Positions 8,708 to 16,721 of a stretch of 64,000 nucleotides of DNA are shown one piece after another. The notes beneath the pieces were generated by a model that saw only the letters and a program-made list of their open reading frames with translations, ran no database searches and was not told where the DNA came from. Source of the stretch: Paracoccaceae bacterium (GTDB lineage: Bacteria > Pseudomonadota > Alphaproteobacteria > Rhodobacterales > Rhodobacteraceae); contig JACONK010000028.1 of the NCBI GenBank assembly GCA_014323795.1, positions 1 to 64,000 on the forward strand. The letters run 5' to 3'. The position numbers were made by a program, and so were the translations under genes. Every line of letters starts with the position of its first letter. The first letter of the stretch is position 1.

Positions 8708-9790
8708 TCATCTCCGCCGACGGCGTCCGCCACTGCGACGGCCCCGGGTGCCGTTATCGCCACCGGGGCTGGCAGCGGCTTTGTTGAAGGTGATCCAGGC
8801 CGCCCCGCCTTCGTCATTGTTGGTCAGAAAATTGGCGGCGCGGATGGCCTCCATTTCCTTGCCCGGGTGCGGCCTGGTGAAGCCGAGGCCAAACATCCGG
8901 CAGAACGCCTCGTCATCCATTCCCTCGGGCAGGATGATGCCTGCCGCGTCTGCCTCGGCTCGTTTTTCGGCGATCCTGGTGCTGCTGACGGGCAGGGCGA
9001 CGGGGTTCATTATGGCCGACGTCATACCCGCGGTTATGGCCATCGGCAGAAAGGCGTTGTTGATCCCATGCCGGTTCGGCAGGCCAAAACTGATGTTTGA
9101 CGCGCCGCAGGTGGTGTTCACGCCGAGCTCTTCGCGCAGGCGCCGGATCAGGGCAAAGACCTGCAGCCCGGCCGTGCCCATGGCACCGATGGGCATGACC
9201 AGCGGGTCAACAACGATGTCCCGGGTCGGTATGCCGTGGTCGGCGGCACGTTCCACGATTTTCCTGGCAACCGCGAAACGCACGTCCGGATCTTCTGAAA
9301 TCCCGGTATCGTCATTGGAGATCGCCACCACCGGCACATTGTATTTCGCCGCCAGCGGCAGAATCATTTCCAGCCGCTCTTCCTCGCCGGTTACCGAGTT
9401 CAGAAGAGGCCGCCCCTGCGCCGCCTCGAGCCCTTTTTGCAGTGCCCCGGGAACCGAACTGTCGATGCAAAGCGGCAGGTCGCAGACGTTCTGAACCGCC
9501 TCCACGAGCTGCTTCATCAGTGCCGGTTCAACAAAGTTGTTGTCCGCATAGCGCGGATCCTCGGCCATCCTGTTTGAGAAAACCGCGCCCGAATTGATAT
9601 CGAGCACCGTTGCCCCCGCCGCAGCCTGGGCAATTGCGTCCGCCTCCACGCGGGAAAAATCGCCCAGCTCAAGCTCCGCATTCAGTACTTTGCGACCAGT
9701 GGGGTTGATTCGCTCCCCAATCACGCAGAACGGTTCATCAAAGCCGATGATGGCGGTTTTGGTTTGGGATTCGATGATGGTGCGGGCCAT
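8708..9790 (-). CDS. Methyltetrahydrofolate:corrinoid methyltransferase (pterin-binding family)
   Basis: A 360-residue TIM-barrel pterin-binding enzyme that moves a methyl group between a corrinoid protein and tetrahydrofolate. Family hallmarks are seen: VIGERINPTGRK near residue 22, DINSG near 65, CIDSSVP near 108, NSVTGEEER near 130 and the NISFGLPNR segment near 235. The C-terminus carries an unusual Arg/Gly-rich tail (the last 12 residues are nearly all R and G) beyond the usual domain. In this orientation the enzyme probably produces methyl-THF from a methylated corrinoid during substrate demethylation, feeding the adjacent reductase run in reverse. The corrinoid partner protein is not in the window. 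Confidence 0.88.
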   Translation of the reverse strand: MARTIIESQTKTAIIGFDEPFCVIGERINPTGRKVLNAELELGDFSRVEADAIAQAAAGATVLDINSGAVFSNRMAEDPRYADNNFVEPALMKQLVEAVQNVCDLPLCIDSSVPGALQKGLEAAQGRPLLNSVTGEEERLEMILPLAAKYNVPVVAISNDDTGISEDPDVRFAVARKIVERAADHGIPTRDIVVDPLVMPIGAMGTAGLQVFALIRRLREELGVNTTCGASNISFGLPNRHGINNAFLPMAITAGMTSAIMNPVALPVSSTRIAEKRAEADAAGIILPEGMDDEAFCRMFGLGFTRPHPGKEMEAIRAANFLTNNDEGGAAWITFNKAAASPGGDNGTRGRRSGGRRRRR

Positions 9791-9891
9791 GGCCTTGAGA
9801 GTTTCACAGGATTTGTTATGCGTATCTAGGGACGCACATCAGCCCGCCACAGCGCATAAACGACATAACCGGAAATATACGCGACAGACAT

Positions 9892-10021
9892 GGGCCTGAC
9901 TTTGGCCTGATAACGGAATACGTGATCAGCACCGAAGCTGCGCCCCGCTGTAAACCCGCTTTGCAAATTCATTGGTAATCCCGGTCCGGGATGTTGTCAG
10001 CCGGGGTATCCCCCCTTTTTT
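9892..10021 (+). promoter_or_regulatory. Degenerate cobalamin-riboswitch-like element with terminator, antisense to the block
   Basis: On the + strand, elements of the cobalamin riboswitch occur in the right order: an ATAACGGAAT segment at 9910 (usual AGGGAA), a hairpin-like CGTG...CACC at 9921-9933, GCTGCGCCCCGCTGTAA at 9937-9953 (usual GCTGxCCCCGCAACTGTAA, three bases missing), CATTGG at 9970, GGGATG at 9988 and GTCAG...GGTATCC at 9997-10011 in place of the B12 box. A hairpin (9988-9992 with 10008-10012) followed by six T at 10016-10021 would terminate. Genes on both sides are on the opposite strand, so it points into the 3' end of the reductase gene. Several conserved positions are lost, so it may be decayed. 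Confidence 0.42.
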
Positions 10022-10034
10022 ACAGCGCACAGGG

Positions 10035-10955
10035 TTATGCGCTCATCGCCGGTCGGGCGTTTGGGCCACCGTGTACGGCGACCCAGTCTGCGCATGTTCT
10101 GATGCCGCCAAGGGGAAAGAAGTGCACTTGCGCAATGTTGAAATCCGGGTGCGCGGCCTTGTGTGCGGCGAGGTCGGACAGAAGTTCAGTCGGCTCAAAG
10201 GGTAACAGCAGCCTGGTCACGTCCCTGGTCCGCTTCTGCAGGACACGCAGGGACGGGCCGACGCCGCAGGCAATCGCGAACCTGATCATGGTCTGCAATT
10301 GCGCGGGCCCCGCGATGCCGATGTGCACGGGGATGCTGATGCCGCGTTCCACCAGGCTGTCGCACCATTCGATGACCGGCGGTGCCTCAAAACAGAATTG
10401 GGTGACGACTGCCATCTGCGCGTCAGTGCGGCTGGAAAACGCCTGTTTCCAATCGAGCGCGGCGAAAGTGTTTGTGCGTCCGCCGTCCGGATCGATATCA
10501 GTGTTTGGTTCCGGATGACCCGAGACGTGCAGGCGGGTGAAACCCGCCTGGTCAAACATCCCGGTTTCCAGGAGCTGCATGGAGCAGTGAAAGTCGCCCC
10601 TCGGGGTGTCCACGCCCCCGGCGAGCAGCAGGGCCTGGCGCACGTCGGCTTCGCCCTGGTAGCGGGCAATCCAGTCGCCGAGTGTTGCCCTGTCGGCGAT
10701 AATTCGGGCCGGAAAATGGGGCATCACGCCAAAGCCTTCGCTGTTCAGGCGCCTGGCGGTTGCGACCATATCCTCAATCGGAGTGCCGTCGATATGAGCG
10801 ATGTAGACGCGGGTGCCTGCCGGGATGATCGTGCGGAAATTATCGACCTTCTGCGCAGTACGGGGCATCACCTCAATGGAATAGCCGGTAAGGAAGTTCT
10901 CCAGCTCCGGGTTCATCCGGGGCTCCGGTTTCGTTCTGAATTTCAGAAAGGCCAT
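10035..10955 (-). CDS. Methylenetetrahydrofolate reductase-family protein
   Basis: A 306-residue TIM-barrel flavoenzyme of the MetF family; in this context it would oxidise methyl-THF from the corrinoid pathway to methylene-THF. Supporting segments are the early SIEVMP (conserved N-terminal Glu), THIDG-like AHIDGTP near residue 55, the LLLAGGVDTPRGDF nucleotide/flavin-region motif near 115, and a C-terminal PSLRVLQ-type region. I chose ATG at 10955, where MetF similarity begins; the longer frame to 11165 overlaps the next gene and lacks similarity. It starts ten bases after the small upstream gene ends, so the two are cotranscribed. Confidence 0.85.
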   Translation of the reverse strand: MAFLKFRTKPEPRMNPELENFLTGYSIEVMPRTAQKVDNFRTIIPAGTRVYIAHIDGTPIEDMVATARRLNSEGFGVMPHFPARIIADRATLGDWIARYQGEADVRQALLLAGGVDTPRGDFHCSMQLLETGMFDQAGFTRLHVSGHPEPNTDIDPDGGRTNTFAALDWKQAFSSRTDAQMAVVTQFCFEAPPVIEWCDSLVERGISIPVHIGIAGPAQLQTMIRFAIACGVGPSLRVLQKRTRDVTRLLLPFEPTELLSDLAAHKAAHPDFNIAQVHFFPLGGIRTCADWVAVHGGPNARPAMSA

Positions 10956-10965
10956 CAGGGCTCTT

Positions 10966-11262
10966 CTATGCCCGGCCGCTGTTTTTAACGAGCATCCTGA
11001 TACGCGCCTCGTCGTATTCGGCGGTGATCCGTGCGGCTTCTGCAGCCGCAACCTCATCCGGGTTGCCGTCAACCGGGTAGGGCTTTCCCCTGTGCCATTC
11101 GGCGAGGTAGCTGTCGGCATCCCGCACACCGTCGCGCATCGCTGCGCGGTCAATCGCCTGTTCAAAGCGTTCAGGCAACTGCACCTTGAATCCGCCCCGT
11201 CCCTTGCCCACGATCACCTGGGCCGGAATATCGCGCCAGTAAACAATTGTTACGTCCGGCAT
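10966..11262 (-). CDS. Small virulence-factor-family protein (PF13769-like)
   Basis: A 98-residue protein that I place in the small 'virulence factor' family because of its opening (MPDVTIVYWRDIPAQVIVG), the GRGGFKVQLPERFEQAID core and the helical, charged second half. Its biochemical role is not established. In related bacteria I recall it as a steady neighbour of the reductase and methyltransferase genes seen here, which suggests a part in corrinoid/folate one-carbon metabolism rather than virulence. No signal peptide or membrane helix. Ten bases separate it from the reductase gene. Confidence 0.75.
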   Translation of the reverse strand: MPDVTIVYWRDIPAQVIVGKGRGGFKVQLPERFEQAIDRAAMRDGVRDADSYLAEWHRGKPYPVDGNPDEVAAAEAARITAEYDEARIRMLVKNSGRA

Positions 11263-11380
11263 GTCAAAGATCCCGATCCTGCATTTTTAATCCCGGCCGC
11301 TCCACAGGAATCGGGCCGATTTTCAAGGTGCTTTCCTGCGTTCCCTGATCGGTTGGCGTCCGTGTGCATATTCACGGCTG

Positions 11381-12112
11381 TCAGACATGCTGTCCACCGT
11401 TGATTTCCACCTCCGTCCCGTTGATGTAGCCCGCCTGGTCCGAGCAGAGGAAATAGATTGCGTCGGCCACCTCTGACGGCTGGCCCAGACGGCGTTGGGG
11501 AATTTCGGCCACAATCCCTTCAGTGCCGGGCGACAGGATGTCGGTTTCAATCTCGCCGGGCGCAATGGCGTTCACCCGCACACCCAACGGGCCGAAATCG
11601 CCGGCCATCTCTCGCGTTAGCGCGGCCAGGGCTGCTTTTGACGTGGCATAGGCTGCACCGGCAAACGGGTGCACCCGGTAACCCGCAATCGAGGTCACAT
11701 TTACAACCGCACCGCCTGCGACCTGTAGTTCCTCTTTCAGGGCGCGGGCGAGCACGATGGGGGCGAAGAAGTTCACATGAAACACCCTGCCCCAGTCCCG
11801 CAGATCGGTGTCAAGTGTATTCAGCCGCCCGCCATCCGGCCCTTTTGGGCTTACGCCGGCGTTGTTGACCAGCGCATCCAGCCTTCCACCGAGCCGTTTG
11901 CGCACGTCTTCGGCTGCGCGGATTGTGTCGTGCGGGTCGCCCAAATCCACCTGCATATGGTTTTCCTTGCCTCCGGGCCAGGGGCAGTTCTCCGGAAAAG
12001 CCTGGCGGGAACAGGTGATGACACGCCAATTCTCCGCCTCGAACCTCTTCACGGTGGCATGCCCGATCCCGCGCGATGCGCCGGTTAAAAGCAGGGTTTT
12101 TTTGTCAGACAT
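11381..12112 (-). CDS. SDR-family NAD(P)-dependent oxidoreductase
   Basis: A classical short-chain dehydrogenase of 243 residues. It has the nucleotide-binding TGASRGIG at residues 10-17, NNAG near 87, the catalytic Ser of NVTSIAG near 138 and YxxxK (YATSK) near 153. The substrate is unknown. It is the first gene of the minus-strand block with the virulence-factor-like protein, reductase, methyltransferase and activator, 118 bases upstream of the second. A role in handling a demethylated product or aldehyde is plausible but only inferred from position. Confidence 0.85.
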   Translation of the reverse strand: MSDKKTLLLTGASRGIGHATVKRFEAENWRVITCSRQAFPENCPWPGGKENHMQVDLGDPHDTIRAAEDVRKRLGGRLDALVNNAGVSPKGPDGGRLNTLDTDLRDWGRVFHVNFFAPIVLARALKEELQVAGGAVVNVTSIAGYRVHPFAGAAYATSKAALAALTREMAGDFGPLGVRVNAIAPGEIETDILSPGTEGIVAEIPQRRLGQPSEVADAIYFLCSDQAGYINGTEVEINGGQHV

Positions 12113-12652
12113 GAGCCAGGATACTCGTTATCTCCGATTAACCCGCCTGGCTTGGGAATCTTGTAACAGGAGGGTTCTGGTCACAGGTTTGCGGGTAATA
12201 TAATACGGTAAAATTACCTGCGGGCCAATAACGCAAGTGCCCGGCCCCGGGGAAATGGTTTTGAGGTGGCTGATACCGTTGCAAACATGTTCATTCGGAT
12301 GCGGACTGGGCCGAATACGGCCCTGGCACCCTGGCACAGGCGGCAATAGGACGGCTGTTACGGCCTTTCACCCCGGGTTCAGCCGCGGTATGAGCAGATG
12401 AAAGACGATGTTATCCATCCCCATGTGCAAGGCAGAGATTGACCGGGTTATGCGCACCCGCATGTCTATCGGATCAAAAGTGTGCCGTAATGCCCCTTGC
12501 ATCGGTGCCGCCCGGCATGGGCCGATTATGCCCGATACCGTGCGCATGTGTGCCCGGCCTTTGGCCCGGCGGACGGGCGCGGACTGCGACCTGCACGAAA
12601 GGGGGCTTTATTCCCGGATGACCGCTGCCGATGTGCCGGCCTGTGCCTGGTA
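12113..12652. other. Spacer between divergent SDR and rlmE genes
   Basis: This 540-base stretch holds the promoters of two divergent genes. I see no intact gene. An open frame on + runs through 12497-12652 into rlmE, but its translation is Arg/Cys/Pro-rich and unlike RlmE N-termini. A small G/C palindrome lies near 12242-12253. Confidence 0.4.
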
Positions 12653-13357
12653 ATGCCAGGGAAACGCGACAATTCCGGGCGCGGTCGGCGCGACCTGCGC
12701 GTACGGGTGAAAACCGCCAAAGGGCGCCGTCTGTCATCCAGGAACTGGCTCGACCGCCAACTGAACGACCCCTATGTCGCCCGCGCCCGCGACGCAGGGT
12801 ATCGCAGCCGTGCAGCCTTCAAAATACTGGAACTGAACGATAAATACAGGTTTTTGGTGCCCGGTGCCCGGGTCGTTGACCTGGGCTGTGCGCCGGGCGG
12901 CTGGTGTCAGGTCGCCGTGCCCTGCGTGAATGCCCTGGGCAAAAGGCCCGGGCCTGTGGGGCGCGTGACAGGCCTTGACCTGCAAGAGGTGGAACCGATC
13001 ATGGGTGCCGAAATCCATCGGCTTGATTTTCTGCAAGACGATGCGGATGTGCAGATCAAAGCCTGGCTTGGTGGGCAGGCTGATGTGGTGATGTCCGACA
13101 TGGCCGTAGCGTCCTGTGGCCATAAACAGACGGACCACCTGCGTATTGTCGCGCTGTGTGAGGCGGCGGCGTATTTTGCTTTTGACGTGCTGGACGGGAA
13201 CGGGACCTTTGTGGCCAAGGTGCTGACCGGCGGCACTGAAGGTGCTCTGCAACACATTCTTAAACAGAAGTTTGCCAAAGTGGCCAACGTCAAACCTTCG
13301 GCAAGCCGTCCTGACAGTTCTGAAAAGTTTGTCGTTGCCACCGGGTTTCGAGGATAA
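12653..13357 (+). CDS. rlmE: 23S rRNA (uridine(2552)-2'-O)-methyltransferase
   Basis: RlmE/FtsJ methylates the ribose of U2552 in the 23S rRNA A-loop late in 50S assembly. The 234-residue protein has the [14 protein letters not shown] entry, SRAAFKLLE-like [14 protein letters not shown] near residue 48, the SAM-binding [14 protein letters not shown] near 67 and SDMAV near 145, in line with the K-D-K-E catalytic tetrad of the family. I chose ATG at 12653 because it gives the expected alphaproteobacterial length; the frame extends upstream to 12497 without similarity. It is followed by a decayed region, not by its own operon partner. Confidence 0.92.
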   Translation: MPGKRDNSGRGRRDLRVRVKTAKGRRLSSRNWLDRQLNDPYVARARDAGYRSRAAFKILELNDKYRFLVPGARVVDLGCAPGGWCQVAVPCVNALGKRPGPVGRVTGLDLQEVEPIMGAEIHRLDFLQDDADVQIKAWLGGQADVVMSDMAVASCGHKQTDHLRIVALCEAAAYFAFDVLDGNGTFVAKVLTGGTEGALQHILKQKFAKVANVKPSASRPDSSEKFVVATGFRG

Positions 13358-14013
13358 CAGACGGGCCGCGGTTATTGCCGCGTGTGCCCTCTGCGTTTTA
13401 AGCCGGTGCGCAGGATGGCGCGGGTGGATAAGGCAAAATCGCCCCGCCACAGCCCCGGGCGGTGTTTTCATATTAGAGCAGGTCATTGCCCCAGGTGCCA
13501 ACAAGGCAATCATTACCGGCTCCGCGGAGGATCGCGTCCCATACGGACAGCGTTACGGTTTGGGTATCAGGGGTTCCGGGCCACAGAATATTTTCTGCAC
13601 CGGGGGCCTGATGCCTGTTACAGCCACGGTGCCGTTGAGCGTAGTGCCAGGTGATTCGGTGCCCCTGTCAGTTGTGGCAGGCCCGGGTTTTATGGCCTGG
13701 TCTTCCGGCTTTCAAAATGCTGTCTGCATCCGGTGCAATAACCCTCCTGTGTGCCATACATTTTCTTCCTGTTATCCGGATGATTATATCCCGGAATGTC
13801 ACCAGGATTCGGCGCGTTACGGGATGTCAGCCCGACATGTTGCCCCGCCAGACAAACGCAACCGGCGCGAGGTCATGTTCGGCAATCTCCAGGGATTGGC
13901 GGCGCGGTGCCACCGGATACGACAGATGTCCCAGGGGATTCCTGTAAGCAATCGTTCGCGCGGCATTCGTCATCTATTGGATATGAGTCCTGAACCTAAG
14001 GAGATTCTTAAGT
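13358..14013. other. Decayed spacer upstream of the RTX remnant
   Basis: No intact gene is seen. An open frame crosses it on the + strand (13242-14015) but overlaps rlmE and has the composition of non-coding DNA. A short stretch near 13495-13570 reads like a very weak RTX-type repeat (ITGSAEDRV and following), which would fit upstream parts of the pseudogene at 14014, but that is speculative. The right part holds copy one of a dispersed repeat (13848-13995). Confidence 0.4.
13848..13995 (+). repeat. Dispersed repeat, copy 1
   Basis: About 148 bases that match, at roughly four of five positions by eye, the minus strand of 50862-51008. In one frame both copies read through GIGGA(V/M)PPDTT, an SC(K/R)Q segment and HSS(S/D)(I/V)GY(E/G)S, and both end at the same TGA. 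Over the first 17 codons of that frame most differences fall at third positions. It may therefore be the C-terminal end of a small duplicated gene or of a lost mobile element. Confidence 0.6.
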
Positions 14014-14370
14014 GAGAGCCCCCATGCAAGTGTCCACATCGATAATGTATCCGTGATGGCAGGTTCTTTAGATGGCGGTTGTGGGGATGATACCCTTGCG
14101 GGCGGTGCCAGTGCGGGTCTTTTCCTGATTGACTTTGATGCACCGGATGTGGACGTGATCGCTGATTTTGAAATCGGTGTTGACCGCCACAGTGCTTTTC
14201 AATGACAAACCCTCTCGGGCAGGCACACGGCCAAGGATGACGGCACCGGCAACACGATTGTGGGATGGTGTGCCGCCGGCGTTACCCTGCAAGGCGTGGC
14301 CTGTTCTGACCTGCAAGCCTTTTATGAAGCCCAGGCAGAGGCTAACGAGGCGCATTACTGCCTAATCCAC
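14014..14370 (+). pseudogene. Remnant of an RTX (hemolysin-type calcium-binding) protein C-terminus
   Basis: The reading frame carries the end of an RTX repeat domain: GCGDDTLAGG at 14083-14112, then a segment matching the usual xFxFDxxxGxDVIxDFexGvDR pattern that follows the last nonapeptides, to 14190. A TGA at 14203 interrupts it. The same frame then resumes with DDGTGNTIVGW and VTLQGV (14236-14310), the usual terminal part of secreted RTX proteins. There is no start, no upstream repeat array and no type I secretion gene nearby. The protein would once have been a secreted calcium-binding adhesin, protease or toxin-like protein; now only about 100 codons remain. Confidence 0.72.
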
Positions 14371-14701
14371 GAGCAGAATATCCATTCGTCCCTCCGGTGC
14401 GGGGGCCATGGCCGGTAGCAACAGGCCGACAGGCCACTTTGTTCTGTTCGTCTGCAAAAGACCGCGCAAACAGGCGGAAATGAGGAAGAAATGTTCAGAT
14501 GATTGCATCGCGGGCCAGCCGGGCCTTTCCTGGCCCATCGGCCGCGTTCGGCTTTCAAGCCCCGCCATCGGTCAAAAGTGCCCGAAACCCGCAGTCAGCG
14601 TATCCTGCCCGGCGTTGAAAATGGAAGGGTTCCTGTAACGCAGCGGCCAGAGCAGGCCCCACACGGTTTTCCAAAAATTTCTAACCGGAAATCGGGTTCC
14701 T
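14371..14701. other. Spacer downstream of the RTX remnant
   Basis: 331 bases between the RTX remnant and the 3' end of hemH. Short open frames on both strands have no recognisable protein features. I see nothing functional here. Confidence 0.4.
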
Positions 14702-15757
14702 CTACAACCACCCTGCCGCTTCCCGCCTCACGATATCTGCCATCATATCGATGTGCATCTCATCATCGTTCAAGCACGGGATATAGGTAAACGTCTCGCC
14801 CCCCGCCTCCTCGAAGCTTTCCTTTATCTCTTCATTTATCTCTTCCAGCGTTTCGATGCAATCCGCTGAGAATGCGGGTGCCATTATGGCGATGTTCTTT
14901 TTACCTGCCTCGGCGAGGCGCGCGACTTCTTCTACGGTGTAGGGCTTTAACCAGGCTTCTGGTCCGAATTTGGACTGAAAGGTGGTGATCAGCTCATCCT
15001 CTGTCATGCCAAGCGACGTGCGCAGCAGGTCCGACGTGTCATGGCACATGCAGCAATAGGGATCGCCCGAATTGGCATATCGCTCCGGCAAGCCGTGGTA
15101 GCTGGCCACCAGAACATCGGGTCGGGTGTCAATCCTGGAATAGGCTTTTTCAACCGAGGATTTCAGCGCGGCAATATAGCCCGGGTGTTTGCAGTAGGGC
15201 GGCACGGTGCGGATGCTCGGCTGCCAGCGCATTGTGATAAGCTTGCGGAAAGCCTCGTCATTTGCCGTGCCGGTCGTCGCAGCGGAATACTGCGGGTAGA
15301 GCGGGAAAAAAATCAGACGGTCACAGCCAAGCTGCTTCATCTTTTCGATCACAGACGGGGTGGAGGGGTTACCGTAACGCATGGCGAACTCAACCTCCAC
15401 ATCATCACCCCAGGCAACCTTCAGACGCTTGCGCAAATTATCCGTCTGATTGCGGGTGATTGTCAAGAGCGGGCTTTCGTTTTTTTCCTTGTTCCAAATG
15501 CCGGCATAGGCTGCACCGGAGGAGAACGGACGTTTGGACAGAATCACCAGCTGCAACAGAGGTTGCCAGAGCCATGGGCTGTAATCGATAACGCGGGGGT
15601 CAGACAAGAACTGCCCGAGGTATCGGCGCATGGGCCAATAGTCGGGCGCGTCAGGCGTTCCCAGGTTTGTGACGATCACCCCAACCTTGTCGAACCGTCG
15701 TGAGGGGTCAAGGCAACTGCCCGGCTCAATCAACTGATCTTTCAGGATTCCGTCCAT
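14702..15757 (-). CDS. hemH: Ferrochelatase
   Basis: Inserts Fe(II) into protoporphyrin IX in the last step of protoheme synthesis. The 351-residue protein shows VGVIVTNLGTPDAP-type opening near residue 26, FFPLYPQYSAATTGTA near 150 (ferrochelatase signature), SYHGLPERY near 222 with the catalytic His, and the AFSADCIETLEEI C-terminal motif near 300 with the conserved Glu. Four cysteines near 233-260 are few for a bound [2Fe-2S] cluster and I do not claim one. Start at ATG 15757 gives a normal length. It is divergent from comF with 166 bases between. Confidence 0.95.
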   Translation of the reverse strand: MDGILKDQLIEPGSCLDPSRRFDKVGVIVTNLGTPDAPDYWPMRRYLGQFLSDPRVIDYSPWLWQPLLQLVILSKRPFSSGAAYAGIWNKEKNESPLLTITRNQTDNLRKRLKVAWGDDVEVEFAMRYGNPSTPSVIEKMKQLGCDRLIFFPLYPQYSAATTGTANDEAFRKLITMRWQPSIRTVPPYCKHPGYIAALKSSVEKAYSRIDTRPDVLVASYHGLPERYANSGDPYCCMCHDTSDLLRTSLGMTEDELITTFQSKFGPEAWLKPYTVEEVARLAEAGKKNIAIMAPAFSADCIETLEEINEEIKESFEEAGGETFTYIPCLNDDEMHIDMMADIVRREAAGWL

Positions 15758-15923
15758 TTGACTTTCTTTTTTAAATTTGCCCCTAAACTAGGGTGCAGTC
15801 CTGATCTGTCACCTGTCTGCGATAATCCCTTTTTATCTTACTGAAAGGGGACAAATTGGCGCATAAACGACATGTTAACCTTTTTACTGGCCTACCGGGT
15901 GCAGATAAAGCCGGGGAGATTAC

Positions 15924-16721
15924 GTGTTTCACTATCCTGATCTATTAAAGTTCGGTGCACTCGGGCGGGCGTTAAAGACGATCTATCAGGACCGTTGCAT
16001 GAGCTGCGGGGAAGAGATCCTGGGCCAGGCGTCCTTATGTGCAGCCTGCTGGTCAGCTGCCCACTTCCCAAGCGGCTTGATCTGCCAGACATGCGGGGTC
16101 GGGCTCCTGGGCGATGAAAGTGATGGGGTCGCCTATTGCGAGACCTGCAATACAGAGCCTCCGCCGTGGTCCGCCGGTCGGGCGGTCGGGCTTTACGAAG
16201 GGCCGTTGCGACAGATGGTGCTGGCACTGAAACACGGGGACAGGCTGGATTTGGTACCAACGATGGCAGCCTGGATGGCCCGTGCCGGTGCAGACCTGCT
16301 TGGCACCGACAGTTTGCTGGTTCCGGTGCCTCTGCACTGGCGCAGGCTGTTGTCGCGGCGCACGAACCAGTCGGCACTGCTCGCTGCGGCAATCGCCAGG
16401 CAGGCGGGGGCTGACCACATCCCGGATTTTCTGAAACGCCACCGGGCGACGCCGTCGCAGAAAGGGCTGAACCGGGCCGAGCGGTTGGAAAACCAGCGGG
16501 CCGCTATCAGCCTGCATCCCAAACGACCGGGGCAGGCCGAAGGACGCCATATCGTGCTTGTCGATGACGTGATGACCACCGGTGCCACGCTGTTTGCCGC
16601 GGCAGAAGCGTGCCTTGCGGGCAGTGCTGCATCCGTGAACGTGATCGTTTTTGCCCGCGTTGCCCGCCCGGAGCAGACGCTTGTATATTGCGGAAACCCT
16701 GCGCTTGTGAAACAGGAATAA
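15924..16721 (+). CDS. ComF-family phosphoribosyltransferase-like protein
   Basis: A 265-residue ComF/GntX-type protein. The N-terminal third holds four CxxC pairs (CMSCGEE, CAAC, CQTC, CETC) expected to bind zinc; the C-terminal part is a type I PRTase fold with the PRPP-binding loop VLVDDVMTTGAT near residue 212. Family members are linked to DNA uptake or to nucleotide/DNA repair; the exact reaction is unclear. Start is GTG at 15924. Its TAA stop overlaps the first codon of the damaged glutaredoxin frame, the mark of a tightly coupled operon (comF-grxC-nitrilase). Confidence 0.9.
   Translation: MFHYPDLLKFGALGRALKTIYQDRCMSCGEEILGQASLCAACWSAAHFPSGLICQTCGVGLLGDESDGVAYCETCNTEPPPWSAGRAVGLYEGPLRQMVLALKHGDRLDLVPTMAAWMARAGADLLGTDSLLVPVPLHWRRLLSRRTNQSALLAAAIARQAGADHIPDFLKRHRATPSQKGLNRAERLENQRAAISLHPKRPGQAEGRHIVLVDDVMTTGATLFAAAEACLAGSAASVNVIVFARVARPEQTLVYCGNPALVKQE

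Noticed and set aside
13242-14015. 257-codon open frame on + overlapping rlmE
   Set aside because: It starts inside rlmE, has a Cys/Pro/Arg-rich composition without domains, and only its end is shared with the dispersed repeat. GC-rich DNA gives such frames by chance.
14203-14205. TGA read as an amino acid (recoding) in the RTX remnant
   Set aside because: Intact genes in the window end with TGA, no selenocysteine element is visible and the remnant lacks other parts of the gene. Decay explains it.
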